From NCBI GenBank assembly GCA_002715345.1, contig PAYR01000004.1:42098-85360 (forward strand): a DNA stretch of 43,263 bases, written 5' to 3'. The notes under the pieces are model-generated. The model was not told the DNA's origin, did no database searches, and worked only from the letters and a program-made list of their open reading frames with translations. Source of the stretch: Flavobacteriales bacterium. GTDB lineage: Bacteria > Bacteroidota > Bacteroidia > Flavobacteriales > UBA7312. Made by a program: the position numbers and the translations under genes. Below are positions 8,978-17,672 of this stretch, one piece after another (the first letter of the stretch is position 1; every line of letters begins with the position of its first letter).

Positions 8978-9005
8978 AAACAAACGCTCGTTTTAGATTT
9001 AGGAA

Positions 9006-9036
9006 AAGTTGTTACATTTGGTAGCAACTTTTTTAT
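9006..9036 (+). terminator. Rho-independent terminator after rpmB, with a TAnnTTTG box across its loop
   Basis: A 10-bp stem (AAGTTGTTAC, 9006-9015; GTAGCAACTT, 9021-9030, one G-T wobble) with a 5-base loop and a following T-run. The sequence TACATTTG at 9013-9020, which spans the inner stem and loop, is a perfect match to the -7 promoter consensus. The next gene starts at 9047. Confidence 0.85.
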
Positions 9037-9046
9037 TTTATAGAAT

Positions 9047-9682
9047 ATGACAAAGAATAAATTATTCCAATTATTTGGATTACTTATTGTAGCTGCAGTA
9101 ATTATCTCTTTACCAGCATGTAAAAAAACAGTCTTAGGATGTATGGATTCTGTTGCTTGTAATTATTCGGATACAGTAACCGAGGACAATGGATCTTGTA
9201 CATATCCAGAGGAAAATTACGATTGTTCAGGAGGTTGTGTGAACGATCAAGATGGGGATGGTGTTTGTGATGAAAACGAGGTTCCTGGTTGTATGGATGC
9301 AACAGCTTTTAATTATAATGAAGAAGCTACGGATGGTGATGGTTCTTGTCAGTATGCGGCCTCTATAATGGCTAACACATGGAATGTTTCTTCTCAGTGT
9401 ACAGGTATGATTATAGGTAATATTTTGCCAGCTGAAATTACAATAATAGAAGGTGCTAGTGAGGGAGATTTAATCTTAGATTTAGGAGCGGGTGTTACGA
9501 TTAACGGAACAATTGAAAGCGATGGTAGTATTACCATCCCTGCGCAAGATGTAGGTTTTGATATGATAACTCTTTCGGTGAGCGGCAATGGACAATTAGA
9601 TTCTGAAACTTCAGCTTCTATAAATGTAAACTTTTCATCAATATTTATTAATGATGATTGTGTGTTAACATTGACAATGTAA
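9047..9682 (+). CDS. Lipoprotein with Cys-rich GCMD...GSC repeats
   Basis: A 211-aa protein with a lipobox (SLPAC, Cys25). After it come two copies of a short Cys repeat, GCMDSVACNYSDTVTEDNGSC and GCMDATAFNYNEEATDGDGSC, flanking a DQDGDGVCDENE loop that looks like a calcium-binding type 3 thrombospondin-like element. These GCxDxxAxNY...DGSC repeats are frequent in surface proteins of marine Bacteroidota. Residues 110-211 form a beta-rich domain of unknown function with no catalytic motif. The gene is enclosed by two terminators (9006-9036 and 9701-9729) and so is an independent unit inserted between rpmB and rpmG. Confidence 0.85.
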   Translation: MTKNKLFQLFGLLIVAAVIISLPACKKTVLGCMDSVACNYSDTVTEDNGSCTYPEENYDCSGGCVNDQDGDGVCDENEVPGCMDATAFNYNEEATDGDGSCQYAASIMANTWNVSSQCTGMIIGNILPAEITIIEGASEGDLILDLGAGVTINGTIESDGSITIPAQDVGFDMITLSVSGNGQLDSETSASINVNFSSIFINDDCVLTLTM

Positions 9683-9700
9683 AACAATAAAACAACCATA

Positions 9701-9729
9701 AAGCTCACTTGAAAAAGTGGGCTTTTTTT
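9701..9729 (+). terminator. Rho-independent terminator after the Cys-repeat lipoprotein gene
   Basis: AAGCTCACT (9701-9709) pairs with AGTGGGCTT (9716-9724) with one T-G wobble and a 6-base loop, followed by a run of seven T. It ends 9 bp before the ATG of the M1 peptidase gene. Confidence 0.85.
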
Positions 9730-9738
9730 ATTATCAAA

Positions 9739-11382
9739 ATGAAAAAAATTAGACTGTTAATATTGCTGATAGGAAGCTCTTTTCTCTTATCTGCACAAGA
9801 TTTTGGAAGAACGGATAGTTTAAGAGGATTTTTATTCCCGGAGCGTATTTGTTATGATGTAACTTATTACCACCTAAGTTTAAATGTAGATCCAGAAGAA
9901 AAATTCATCAAAGGGTTTACAGATATTCATTTTGATGCTGTTAAAGATTTTGATATTATACAGATAGATTTATTTGAAAATTTTAAAATCAATCGTATCG
10001 AGTTTGAACAGCAGGACTTGAATTTTACTAGAGAATATAACACTGTTTTTGTTAATTTTAACAGGCTTGTTCTTCAAGGAGAAAACACAAGTATTAAGGT
10101 TTATTATGAAGGAAATCCAAGAGTCGCTGTGCATGCTCCCTGGGATGGTGGTTTTTCTTGGCAAAAGGATGAGAACGGAACAGACTGGATAGGTGTTTCA
10201 TGTCAAGGTTTAGGCGCTAGTTCTTGGTGGCCTAATAAAGATCATCAGTCGGATGAACCTGATAGCATGTTAATCAGTTGTCAGGTGCCAGGAGGATTGC
10301 AATGTGTGGCTAACGGTAATTTACGATTTCATGATTTGAGGAAGTCTTCCATGCATTACAATACTTATCACTGGTTTGTGTCTTATCCAATCAATAACTA
10401 TGATGTCAGTTTAAATATTGGTGATTACACTCATTTTTCGGATTTGTATGTAAGCGGTCAAGATACATTAGATTTAGATTATTATGTGCTCAGTTATAAT
10501 GAGGAAAAGGCCCGTGAGCAGTTTCAAGAAGTGAAGCCAATGCTTGAGTGTTACGAGAAGTTTTTTGGTCCTTATCCTTTTTGGGAAGATGGCTACGCCT
10601 TAGTGGAAAGCCCTTATCTAGGGATGGAGCATCAAAGTGCAATTGCTTATGGTAACGATTATTTGCCAGGTTATAGAGGTAACACCAATTTTATTGCGGG
10701 CTTAGATTTTGATTATATAATTGTTCATGAAACAGGTCACGAATGGTGGGGGAATAGCATCACAGCTAACGATATTTCGGATATGTGGATTCAAGAATCT
10801 TTCTGCACTTATTCTGAAGTATTATTTGTGGAGTGTATGTATGGTTATGATGCTATGATTAAATATGTGGAAAACCAGATGAGAATGGTGCGTAATGACA
10901 AGCCAATTGTAGGTGTTCCGCATGTGCATCAAAGAGGAAGCAGTAGCGATATGTATCAGAAGGGCAGTGCAGTTTTGCACACCATTCGTAGTCTAATAGA
11001 AAGTGACTCTCTTTGGTATGATTTAATGTTGTCAATGACGGATCATTTCAAACACCAAACCATTGATGGAAGAGATGTGCTTAATTACATCAATGAAAAA
11101 AGCGGTTATAATTTTGATGATCTATATGAGCAATACCTGTACACAGCTGATTTACCAGAGTTTCAATACAAAATTGTAAGAAAAAGAGGGAAAACCTATT
11201 TGCAGTACCGATGGGAGGCAAACGAAAAGTTCGACATGCCTATTCAACTCCGTTTAAAACCGAATGAGTGGAGTTGGGTCTATCCAAATAAAGAATGGCA
11301 AGAGGTTGTGCTAGAGTTGAGCTCTAAAAATTTTGAAATAGCTACACATTTATTTTTGATGGATGTGAAAAAGCTGAAATAG
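9739..11382 (+). CDS. Secreted M1-family metallopeptidase (aminopeptidase)
   Basis: A 547-aa exported zinc peptidase. The signal peptide is MKKIRLLILLIGSSFLLSAQ. The M1 fold is clear: substrate-binding GMEHQ in place of the usual GAMEN, then the zinc site HETGH at residues 330-334, with the third zinc ligand E353 exactly 18 residues later (WIQESFCTYSE), and the later YQKGSAVLHTIRSL segment that holds the catalytic Tyr region. It should trim N-terminal residues from peptides in the periplasm. I chose ATG 9739 rather than the in-frame TTG at 9709, which lies inside the upstream terminator hairpin and would spoil the signal peptide. It has no T9SS domain. The rpmG promoter begins right after its stop codon. 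Confidence 0.93.
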   Translation: MKKIRLLILLIGSSFLLSAQDFGRTDSLRGFLFPERICYDVTYYHLSLNVDPEEKFIKGFTDIHFDAVKDFDIIQIDLFENFKINRIEFEQQDLNFTREYNTVFVNFNRLVLQGENTSIKVYYEGNPRVAVHAPWDGGFSWQKDENGTDWIGVSCQGLGASSWWPNKDHQSDEPDSMLISCQVPGGLQCVANGNLRFHDLRKSSMHYNTYHWFVSYPINNYDVSLNIGDYTHFSDLYVSGQDTLDLDYYVLSYNEEKAREQFQEVKPMLECYEKFFGPYPFWEDGYALVESPYLGMEHQSAIAYGNDYLPGYRGNTNFIAGLDFDYIIVHETGHEWWGNSITANDISDMWIQESFCTYSEVLFVECMYGYDAMIKYVENQMRMVRNDKPIVGVPHVHQRGSSSDMYQKGSAVLHTIRSLIESDSLWYDLMLSMTDHFKHQTIDGRDVLNYINEKSGYNFDDLYEQYLYTADLPEFQYKIVRKRGKTYLQYRWEANEKFDMPIQLRLKPNEWSWVYPNKEWQEVVLELSSKNFEIATHLFLMDVKKLK

Positions 11383-11384
11383 TG

Positions 11385-11415
11385 TTTGTAGATAAGAGAA
11401 GTTTGCTTAAATTTG
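11385..11415 (+). promoter_or_regulatory. Complete Bacteroidota-type promoter for rpmG
   Basis: A -33 TTTG (11385-11388) and a perfect -7 TAAATTTG (11408-11415, followed by C) are separated by 19 bp. The -7 box is 22 bp upstream of the rpmG ATG. The -33 element begins 2 bp after the stop codon of the M1 peptidase gene. Confidence 0.75.
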
Positions 11416-11437
11416 CAGCCCATTAAAAGAGAGAAAA

Positions 11438-11620
11438 ATGGCTAAGAAAGGAAACAGAGTTCAAGTTATTTTAGAGTGTACCGAGCATAAAGCAAGCGGA
11501 ATGCCAGGAACATCTCGTTACATTACGACAAAAAATAAAAAGAACACACCCGATAGAATGGAGTTGAAAAAATACAACTCTATTTTGAAGAAAATGACTA
11601 TTCATAAAGAGATTAAATAA
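11438..11620 (+). CDS. rpmG: 50S ribosomal protein L33 (bL33)
   Basis: A 60-aa basic protein, [18 protein letters not shown]..., with the L33 core [22 protein letters not shown]. Only one Cys is present where zinc-binding paralogues have two CxxC pairs, so this is the zinc-free form. It is the first gene of rpmG-DUF4295, with its own promoter (11385-11415). Confidence 0.97.
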   Translation: MAKKGNRVQVILECTEHKASGMPGTSRYITTKNKKNTPDRMELKKYNSILKKMTIHKEIK

Positions 11621-11641
11621 ACAATTTAAAGCTGATATATC

Positions 11642-11797
11642 ATGGCAAAGAAAGCAGTAGCATCTTTACAGAAAAGAGGAGCAAAAGATTTCACTAAAGT
11701 GATTAAGATGACCAAGAACGAAAAGACTGGCGCTTATTCATTCAAACAAGAAATTGTTCATAAAGATCAAGTAAACGACTTTTTGGCTAAAAAGTAA
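11642..11797 (+). CDS. DUF4295 family small basic protein
   Basis: A 51-aa Lys-rich protein starting MAKKAVASLQKRGAKDFTKV and ending VNDFLAKK. It follows rpmG by 21 bp. This short protein is found next to rpmG across Bacteroidota and is placed in DUF4295; its neighbours suggest a ribosome-linked role, but its function is not established. A terminator (11818-11852) follows. The ATG is preceded by an A/T-rich leader with no clear Shine-Dalgarno sequence. Confidence 0.9.
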   Translation: MAKKAVASLQKRGAKDFTKVIKMTKNEKTGAYSFKQEIVHKDQVNDFLAKK

Positions 11798-11817
11798 TCG
11801 TTTAAAAAGTATATTTC

Positions 11818-11852
11818 AAAAGCTTCTTTCTATCTTTGAAAGGAGCTTTTTC
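11818..11852 (+). terminator. Rho-independent terminator before ftsY, with TATCTTTG in the loop
   Basis: A 13-bp stem (AAAAGCTTCTTTC, 11818-11830; GAAAGGAGCTTTT, 11838-11850, one wobble) and a 7-base loop, followed by T. The loop and first base of the right arm read TATCTTTG (11831-11838), a perfect match to the -7 consensus TAnnTTTG. ftsY starts at 11872. Confidence 0.85.
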
Positions 11853-11871
11853 TATTTTTAAGATTAAACAA

Positions 11872-12819
11872 ATGGGTATTTTCGGATTTTTTTCCAAGGA
11901 TAAAAAAGACAAGCTAGATAAGGGTTTAGAAAAAACCAAAGAAAATGTATTTGGCAAATTATCTCGTGCGGTTGCAGGTAAATCTAAGGTAGATGAGGAG
12001 TCTTTGGATGATATAGAAGAAGCGCTTATCACCTCTGATATAGGGGTAGAGACCACTCTTAAAATTATTGAAAAACTAGAAAATCGTGTTGCTTCTGATA
12101 AGTACTTAAACATTACAGAACTTAATGCGTTTTTAAAAGAAGAGATAGCTGAACTTCTGGAAGATAGTTATGCAAATGCTGAAGAATTTGTGTTGCCGGA
12201 TGTTGATGGTCCGTATGTAATCATGGTGGTTGGAGTAAATGGGGTAGGAAAGACAACTACTATTGGTAAGTTAGCTCATCAATTCAAGCAATCCGGAAAG
12301 AAAGTTGTGTTAGGAGCTGCTGATACATTTCGTGCTGCTGCTGTAGATCAGTTGGTTATATGGGCTGAAAGAGTGGGGGTGGATATTGTCAAGCAAGAGA
12401 TGGGTTCGGATCCTGCATCCGTATGCTTTGATACTCTACAATCTGCTAACGCTAATAATGCTGATGTAGTTATTATTGATACAGCTGGTCGATTACATAA
12501 CAAAGTGAACTTGATGAATGAGTTGTCCAAAATTCGCAATGTAATGGCTAAAGTTATTTCTAGTGCTCCGCATGATGTAATGTTGGTGTTAGACGCTTCT
12601 ACAGGACAAAATGCCATTGAGCAAGCCAAGCAGTTTACAAAAGCTACTGAGGTAGATTCATTAGCACTTACTAAGCTAGATGGAACGGCTAAAGGAGGGG
12701 TGGTGATAGGTATTTCTGATCAATTTAAGATTCCGGTTCGTTACATTGGTGTAGGGGAAGGAATGGAAGATTTGCAAGTTTTTAATAAACACGAATTTAT
12801 CGATTCATTATTCAACTAA
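11872..12819 (+). CDS. ftsY: Signal recognition particle receptor FtsY
   Basis: A GTPase that docks the SRP-ribosome complex at the inner membrane. The NG domain is complete: G1 VVGVNGVGKTTTIGKLA (residues 119-135), DTFRAAAVDQL, DTAGRLHNK, TKLDGTAKGGV and the C-terminal YIGVGEGMEDLQVF. I chose ATG 11872 (MGIFGFFSKDKKDK, 315 aa); the in-frame TTG at 11836 falls in a terminator hairpin. The N-terminal region is short and amphipathic rather than a long acidic A domain. The stop overlaps the ATG of the next gene (TAATG), so mini-rimO and bshC are translationally coupled to it. The partner GTPase Ffh is encoded at 24290. Confidence 0.97.
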   Translation: MGIFGFFSKDKKDKLDKGLEKTKENVFGKLSRAVAGKSKVDEESLDDIEEALITSDIGVETTLKIIEKLENRVASDKYLNITELNAFLKEEIAELLEDSYANAEEFVLPDVDGPYVIMVVGVNGVGKTTTIGKLAHQFKQSGKKVVLGAADTFRAAAVDQLVIWAERVGVDIVKQEMGSDPASVCFDTLQSANANNADVVIIDTAGRLHNKVNLMNELSKIRNVMAKVISSAPHDVMLVLDASTGQNAIEQAKQFTKATEVDSLALTKLDGTAKGGVVIGISDQFKIPVRYIGVGEGMEDLQVFNKHEFIDSLFN

Positions 12820-13250
12820 TGCGTACTAGGTCTCTCAAGAAAAATAAAATCAATGTTATCACATTAGGGTGTTCTAAAAACATTTACGATTCGGAAGTGT
12901 TGATGGGGCAACTCAAGGCAAATAACATGGAAGTGGAACACGAATCTGAAAAGGATGATTCGAACATTGTGGTGGTTAATACCTGTGGATTTATTGATAA
13001 TGCTAAAGAAGAGTCTATCAATACCATTTTGGAACAAGCGCAAAGAAAAGAAGGGGGTGAAATTGATAAACTTTTTGTTACAGGCTGTCTTTCGGAAAGA
13101 TACAAACCAGATTTAGAAAAAGAAATGCCTAATGTAGATAACGAAGTGCTAGTAAAAACTGATGACACTTACATTCGTATGGGTGATTTTTCACAAATAA
13201 AAATTACACATGCAGATCATTACGATTTGTATGGAGAGTTAGTTGAATGA
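12819..13250 (+). pseudogene. rimO: Internally deleted RimO (ribosomal protein S12 methylthiotransferase): N-domain fused to TRAM end
   Basis: A 143-aa open frame. Residues 1-103 match the N-terminal methylthiotransferase domain (UPF0004) of Bacteroidota RimO: TLGCSKNIYDSEVLMGQL, VVNTCGFIDNAKEES and VTGCLSERYKPDLE, with all three auxiliary-cluster cysteines (C18, C56, C90). From about residue 104 the sequence PNVDNEVLVK...YIRMGDFSQIKITHADHYDLYGELVE matches not the radical-SAM domain that should follow, but the last 35-40 residues of the C-terminal TRAM domain. About 290 residues, including the CxxxCxxC radical-SAM site, are missing, yet the frame is kept. Normal RimO is about 430 aa. It cannot carry out radical methylthiolation. 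It overlaps ftsY (TAATG) and bshC (ATGA). It may be a decayed gene, an expressed small Fe-S protein, or an assembly join at a short repeat. Confidence 0.85.
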
Positions 13251-14773
13251 AGCAAAAGTTCTCATATCATCAAACAAAAAAGTTCACTCACTTAGTGAAT
13301 GATTACTTATCGAACTCAGATGATATCCATAACTTTTACAATCGTTACCCTTCTTTAGAAAACTTCTCAGCTCAATGGGAAGAGAAATCCAATCATAAGA
13401 TAGATAGAAAGACGCTGGTTGAGGTATTGAATGATCAAAACCAAGCATTAACTCTGTCTCCACTAACAAAATATAATATCAATTCCTTGTTAAAGGAAGA
13501 TACATTTTCAGTTACAACAGGGCATCAATTGTGCTTGTTTACAGGTCCTTTATATTTTGTGTATAAGATAATTTCTACAATCAACTTGGTAGAAGAGTTA
13601 AAGGAAAAATATCCAGAAAATAATTTTGTTCCAGTTTTTTGGATGGCTTCAGAGGATCATGATTTTTATGAAGTGAATCATATTCATCTTTTTGGTAAAA
13701 AAATAGAGTGGAATAGCGGTCAAAAAGGAGCAGTAGGCCGCATGTCTTTGGAAGGTGTTGAATCTGTTTTGTATGACTTAGATAAGTTGCTTGGAGCTGG
13801 TGAAAATGCTAATCATTTATCTCTTTTGTTTAGAAATGCGTATTTGAATCATGATAACTTGGCAGATGCGAGTCGTTTCCTTGTAAATGCTCTTTTTGGA
13901 AAATATGGTTTAGTTATACTAGACGGAGATGATATTCGCTTGAAAAAGCAGTTCATATCCATTATTAAAAAAGATGTGCTTTTTCAAGGTTTTTTTGAGA
14001 CGATTTCAAAATGTACTCAAGACTTAGCTAAAGAATATAAAACACAAGCTTTTGTGCGGGATATAAATTTTTTCCATTTATCTGATGGAGGTAGAAAGCA
14101 TTTGGAAGGAGAGGTGTTAGAAAGCGAGATAGATTCATATCCAGAAAACTTCAGTCCAAATGTATTGATGCGCCCTTTGTATCAAGAGATGCTGCTGCCA
14201 AACTTGGCTTATGTAGGAGGTGCTGCAGAAGTGGCTTACTGGATGCAGTTAAAAACAACATTTGAACAAGAACAGATACCATTCCCAATTTTAGTATTAA
14301 GAAGCTCAATTCTTTGGATGGAGCAAAAGCAAGTTAATAAGTGGCAAAATCTAGGCTTTGATTTAGCGGATTTATTTTTAGATGAACATCAGCTTCATCA
14401 ACAATATGTAGGTAGGCATACAAATTTGAATTTAACTCAAGAGTTGACAGGTTTGAAGAAAGTGTTTGAACAAATATTATCTAAAACAACTGATAAAGGG
14501 CTGCAAACATCGGTTTTGGCAGAACAGCAAAAACAACTGAATTCGTTTGAAAAACTAGAGAAGAAGTTGTTAAAATCAGAAAAGAAAAAGCATGAGGATG
14601 CTTTGAATCAAATAACACAGCTAAAAGCAAAGCTCTTTCCAAATAATAGTTTGCAAGAGCGTTATGATAACTTCATTCCTTTTTATTTAAAACATGGGGA
14701 AAACTTTATAGAAATACTTCAAAAAGAATTAAGCCCACTGGATGCTAAATTTGTAATTTTGAGCCCACAATAA
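13247..14773 (+). CDS. bshC: Bacillithiol biosynthesis cysteine-adding enzyme BshC
   Basis: A 508-aa protein with the BshC signatures VTTGHQLCLFTGPLYFVYK, PVFWMASEDHDFYEVNH and GGAAEVAYWMQL, plus a Lys-rich coiled coil near residues 430-470 (KKLLKSEKKKHEDALNQI). BshC is assigned to the last step of bacillithiol synthesis, adding cysteine to glucosaminyl-malate. Its presence suggests that this organism makes bacillithiol as a low-molecular-weight thiol; bshA and bshB are not in the window. The start codon overlaps the stop of mini-rimO (ATGA), so its translation probably depends on ribosomes finishing that frame. Confidence 0.93.
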   Translation: MKQKFSYHQTKKFTHLVNDYLSNSDDIHNFYNRYPSLENFSAQWEEKSNHKIDRKTLVEVLNDQNQALTLSPLTKYNINSLLKEDTFSVTTGHQLCLFTGPLYFVYKIISTINLVEELKEKYPENNFVPVFWMASEDHDFYEVNHIHLFGKKIEWNSGQKGAVGRMSLEGVESVLYDLDKLLGAGENANHLSLLFRNAYLNHDNLADASRFLVNALFGKYGLVILDGDDIRLKKQFISIIKKDVLFQGFFETISKCTQDLAKEYKTQAFVRDINFFHLSDGGRKHLEGEVLESEIDSYPENFSPNVLMRPLYQEMLLPNLAYVGGAAEVAYWMQLKTTFEQEQIPFPILVLRSSILWMEQKQVNKWQNLGFDLADLFLDEHQLHQQYVGRHTNLNLTQELTGLKKVFEQILSKTTDKGLQTSVLAEQQKQLNSFEKLEKKLLKSEKKKHEDALNQITQLKAKLFPNNSLQERYDNFIPFYLKHGENFIEILQKELSPLDAKFVILSPQ

Positions 14774-14781
14774 AACGATAA

Positions 14782-16317
14782 ATGCAACACGAAAAAGTCC
14801 TGATTTTAGATTTTGGTTCGCAGTATACACAGCTTATTGCGAGAAGAGTTAGAGAGTTGAATATTTACTGTGAGATTCATCCTTACAATAAAATCCCAGC
14901 ACTTTCTGGCGATTTGAAAGGAGTGATTTTGTCTGGAAGTCCGCATTCAGTTAGAGAGGAAAATGCGCCAATTCCTAACTTAGAAGCAATCAAAGGAGAA
15001 CTTCCATTATTAGGCATATGTTATGGTGCACAACATTTAGCACACAAATTTGGGGGTGAAGTATTACCTTCAAAAATTCGTGAGTATGGCCGTGCAAATC
15101 TTTCGTTTGTAGATGATACAAACCCTTTGATGAAGGGTGTTCCAAATAATTCTCAAGTTTGGATGAGCCATGCAGATACCATAACAAATCTTCCTCATAG
15201 ATATAAAATAATTACCTCGACTAATGATGTTGAAGTTGCTGGATATCAAATAGAAGGTGAGGAAACATATGCCATACAATTTCATCCAGAAGTTTACCAT
15301 TCAACTGATGGAACAACACTTTTGAGTAATTTTTTAGTTGATATTTGCGGGTGTTCTCAAGATTGGACCCCAGCTTCTTTTGTAGAAGAAACAGTTCATA
15401 AGCTGAAAGAAAAAATTGGAAACGATAAGGTGATTTTAGGCCTTTCAGGAGGTGTAGATTCTACTGTTGCAGGCATGCTTTTAAACAAAGCAATTGGTAA
15501 CAATCTTTATTGCATTTTTGTAGATAACGGTTTATTACGTAAAGATGAATTTGAGAATGTTTTAGATCAATATAAACACATGGGTCTAAATGTAAAAGGA
15601 ATTGATGCTAAAGATCGTTTTTATAAAGTTTTGGCAGGATTGAGCGATCCTGAAGCAAAGCGAAAGGCGATTGGAAATAAATTTATTGATGTGTTTGATG
15701 ATGAGGCTCATTCGATAGAGGATGTGGTATGGTTGGCCCAAGGAACTATCTATCCTGATGTAATTGAATCTGTATCAGCAACAGGAGGGCCTTCAGCTAC
15801 TATTAAATCTCACCATAATGTTGGTGGTTTACCGGATTTTATGAAACTTAAAATTGTTGAGCCACTTAACACATTATTCAAAGATGAAGTTCGAAGAATT
15901 GGTCGTTCTATGGGAATTAAAGGAGAGTTGTTGGGAAGACATCCTTTCCCAGGTCCAGGATTAGCAATTCGTATTTTAGGTGACATAACAAAAGAGAAAG
16001 TTCGTATTCTGCAAGAGGTCGACCATATCTTTATTTCATCATTGAAAGAAGAAGATTTATATGATGAAGTTTGGCAAGCTGGAGCTATTTTACTACCTGT
16101 TCAATCGGTAGGAGTGATGGGAGATGAAAGAACCTACGAGAATGCTGTTGCACTTAGAGCGGTAGCCTCTACCGATGGTATGACAGCAGATTGGGTACAC
16201 CTTCCTTATGAATTCTTGGCAAAGGTGTCTAATGATATTATCAATAAAGTTAAAGGAATCAATCGAGTGGTTTATGACATCAGCTCAAAACCACCTGCTA
16301 CTATCGAGTGGGAGTAA
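14782..16317 (+). CDS. guaA: GMP synthase (glutamine-hydrolysing)
   Basis: Converts XMP to GMP with glutamine and ATP in purine synthesis. Residues 1-190 are the class I glutamine amidotransferase domain, with the catalytic Cys80 in [10 protein letters not shown] and the His-Glu pair in QFHPEVYHS. The ATP pyrophosphatase P-loop is [15 protein letters not shown], and the C-terminal dimerisation domain contains [16 protein letters not shown] and ends [12 protein letters not shown], the usual GuaA ending. Full length at 511 aa. It follows bshC after 8 bp. Confidence 0.98.
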   Translation: MQHEKVLILDFGSQYTQLIARRVRELNIYCEIHPYNKIPALSGDLKGVILSGSPHSVREENAPIPNLEAIKGELPLLGICYGAQHLAHKFGGEVLPSKIREYGRANLSFVDDTNPLMKGVPNNSQVWMSHADTITNLPHRYKIITSTNDVEVAGYQIEGEETYAIQFHPEVYHSTDGTTLLSNFLVDICGCSQDWTPASFVEETVHKLKEKIGNDKVILGLSGGVDSTVAGMLLNKAIGNNLYCIFVDNGLLRKDEFENVLDQYKHMGLNVKGIDAKDRFYKVLAGLSDPEAKRKAIGNKFIDVFDDEAHSIEDVVWLAQGTIYPDVIESVSATGGPSATIKSHHNVGGLPDFMKLKIVEPLNTLFKDEVRRIGRSMGIKGELLGRHPFPGPGLAIRILGDITKEKVRILQEVDHIFISSLKEEDLYDEVWQAGAILLPVQSVGVMGDERTYENAVALRAVASTDGMTADWVHLPYEFLAKVSNDIINKVKGINRVVYDISSKPPATIEWE

Positions 16318-16346
16318 TATATTTCCGAAAAAAAGGTTTTATAATT

Positions 16347-17672
16347 ATGAGATATCTGTTTTGTTTTTTGTTTTTTTTAAGTCGTTTAAGCGCTCATACT
16401 CAAACGATAAAAGATACCATCATTAATGATAGACCTTATGTTATTCATGAAGTTCAGCCACAAGAGACATTGTATGGTATTGCTAGAAATTATAATGTTG
16501 AGTTAAATCAAATAGTTGTTCAAAATCCATTTGTAATACAAGGTCTTATCCCAGGAAATACTATTCTGATTCCTATGATGGGATATGTGACGAATCGCCT
16601 ACCGCCTAGTAAACTTCAAAATAAGTTAAAACCAAAAGTTGTTGTAGATAGTAGTAATGTCGTTAAAATGGCTCTCGTTCTACCTTTTTATCTAGATATG
16701 AATGATACTCTTGAAGCGTATAATCTAACAGATCAACCTGCAGAGATTTATAAGAGATCTCAAACCGCATTAGATTATTATTCAGGAGTTAAGATTGCTT
16801 TGGATACCCTGAGTCAACTTGGCTATCATGTTGACCTAAGGGTTTTTGATGCTCCAAATGATTCGGTTTTTTCCTATCTTTTAGATTCAACATTTTTTGA
16901 TGATAGGAATCTGATTTTTGGACCACTTTATCAGAAGCAATTTCAAAAATTAGGAAATCGATATTCAACAGATGAAAATCGAGTGTTAGTTTCACCCCTT
17001 TCTTTTAAAAATGTAATCAAATATTACCCTAATGCTTACCAAATAGTTCCTCTTCCTAAGATTCAAATCAATGCATTTGTGAAATTGCTTAAAGATAAGT
17101 CAAATAAAGGTCAAATAGTTGTGCTTGGAGATGATGAGAACTTATTAAAGTATACCAAGACTCAATTATTACAAGAGCCTATTCCTTTAAAATTTAAAAG
17201 TCATTTGTTTAAAAAAGGGGAAGTTCCAGTGAAAGAGGTTCTTTATCCTTTGTTAGATGAAAAGAATAATACTGTTATAGTACCTTCTAACGACAGGTCT
17301 TTTGTAAGTAGGTTAATGCCGGTTTTAGGGAGTATGGAGGATACACTATTTACAGTATATGGTATGGATAGTTGGAATAGGTTTGATAACCTAGATATGG
17401 ATGATCTTGTAAAGCTTCAAGTACATATACCTTCTGTTTTTAATCAATCAGGCAAGTTGTTTGATAAGTTTCAAAAGCATTATCTTAAGACATATTTAGC
17501 ATATCCTTCGAAGTATGCGTATGCTGCATATCAGCAAACTTTATATTTTATTGGTCAACAAAAATTTGGTGATATCTATGATTTCCAAAAAACGAATAAA
17601 TGTTTAGGGAATGTTAATTTACAATTTCCCATATTATTTTACCAAGATTACAATTTACATATTGTAGATTAA
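16347..17672 (+). CDS. Secreted LysM protein with periplasmic-binding-like domain
   Basis: A 441-aa exported protein. The signal peptide is MRYLFCFLFFLSRLSAHTQ. A LysM domain follows at about residues 32-76 (VQPQETLYGIARNYNVELNQ ... GLIPGNTILIPM), which should bind peptidoglycan. Residues 105-441 resemble a type 1 periplasmic ligand-binding fold (LPFYLDMNDTLEAYN, FGPLYQKQFQKLG, TVIVPSNDRSFVSRLMPVLG). The combination is common in Bacteroidota downstream of guaA. I chose ATG 16347 rather than a start at 16308 that overlaps guaA and would add a non-signal N-terminus. It converges on lolA with a 4-bp overlap of the stop codons (17669-17672). The ligand is unknown. Confidence 0.85.
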   Translation: MRYLFCFLFFLSRLSAHTQTIKDTIINDRPYVIHEVQPQETLYGIARNYNVELNQIVVQNPFVIQGLIPGNTILIPMMGYVTNRLPPSKLQNKLKPKVVVDSSNVVKMALVLPFYLDMNDTLEAYNLTDQPAEIYKRSQTALDYYSGVKIALDTLSQLGYHVDLRVFDAPNDSVFSYLLDSTFFDDRNLIFGPLYQKQFQKLGNRYSTDENRVLVSPLSFKNVIKYYPNAYQIVPLPKIQINAFVKLLKDKSNKGQIVVLGDDENLLKYTKTQLLQEPIPLKFKSHLFKKGEVPVKEVLYPLLDEKNNTVIVPSNDRSFVSRLMPVLGSMEDTLFTVYGMDSWNRFDNLDMDDLVKLQVHIPSVFNQSGKLFDKFQKHYLKTYLAYPSKYAYAAYQQTLYFIGQQKFGDIYDFQKTNKCLGNVNLQFPILFYQDYNLHIVD

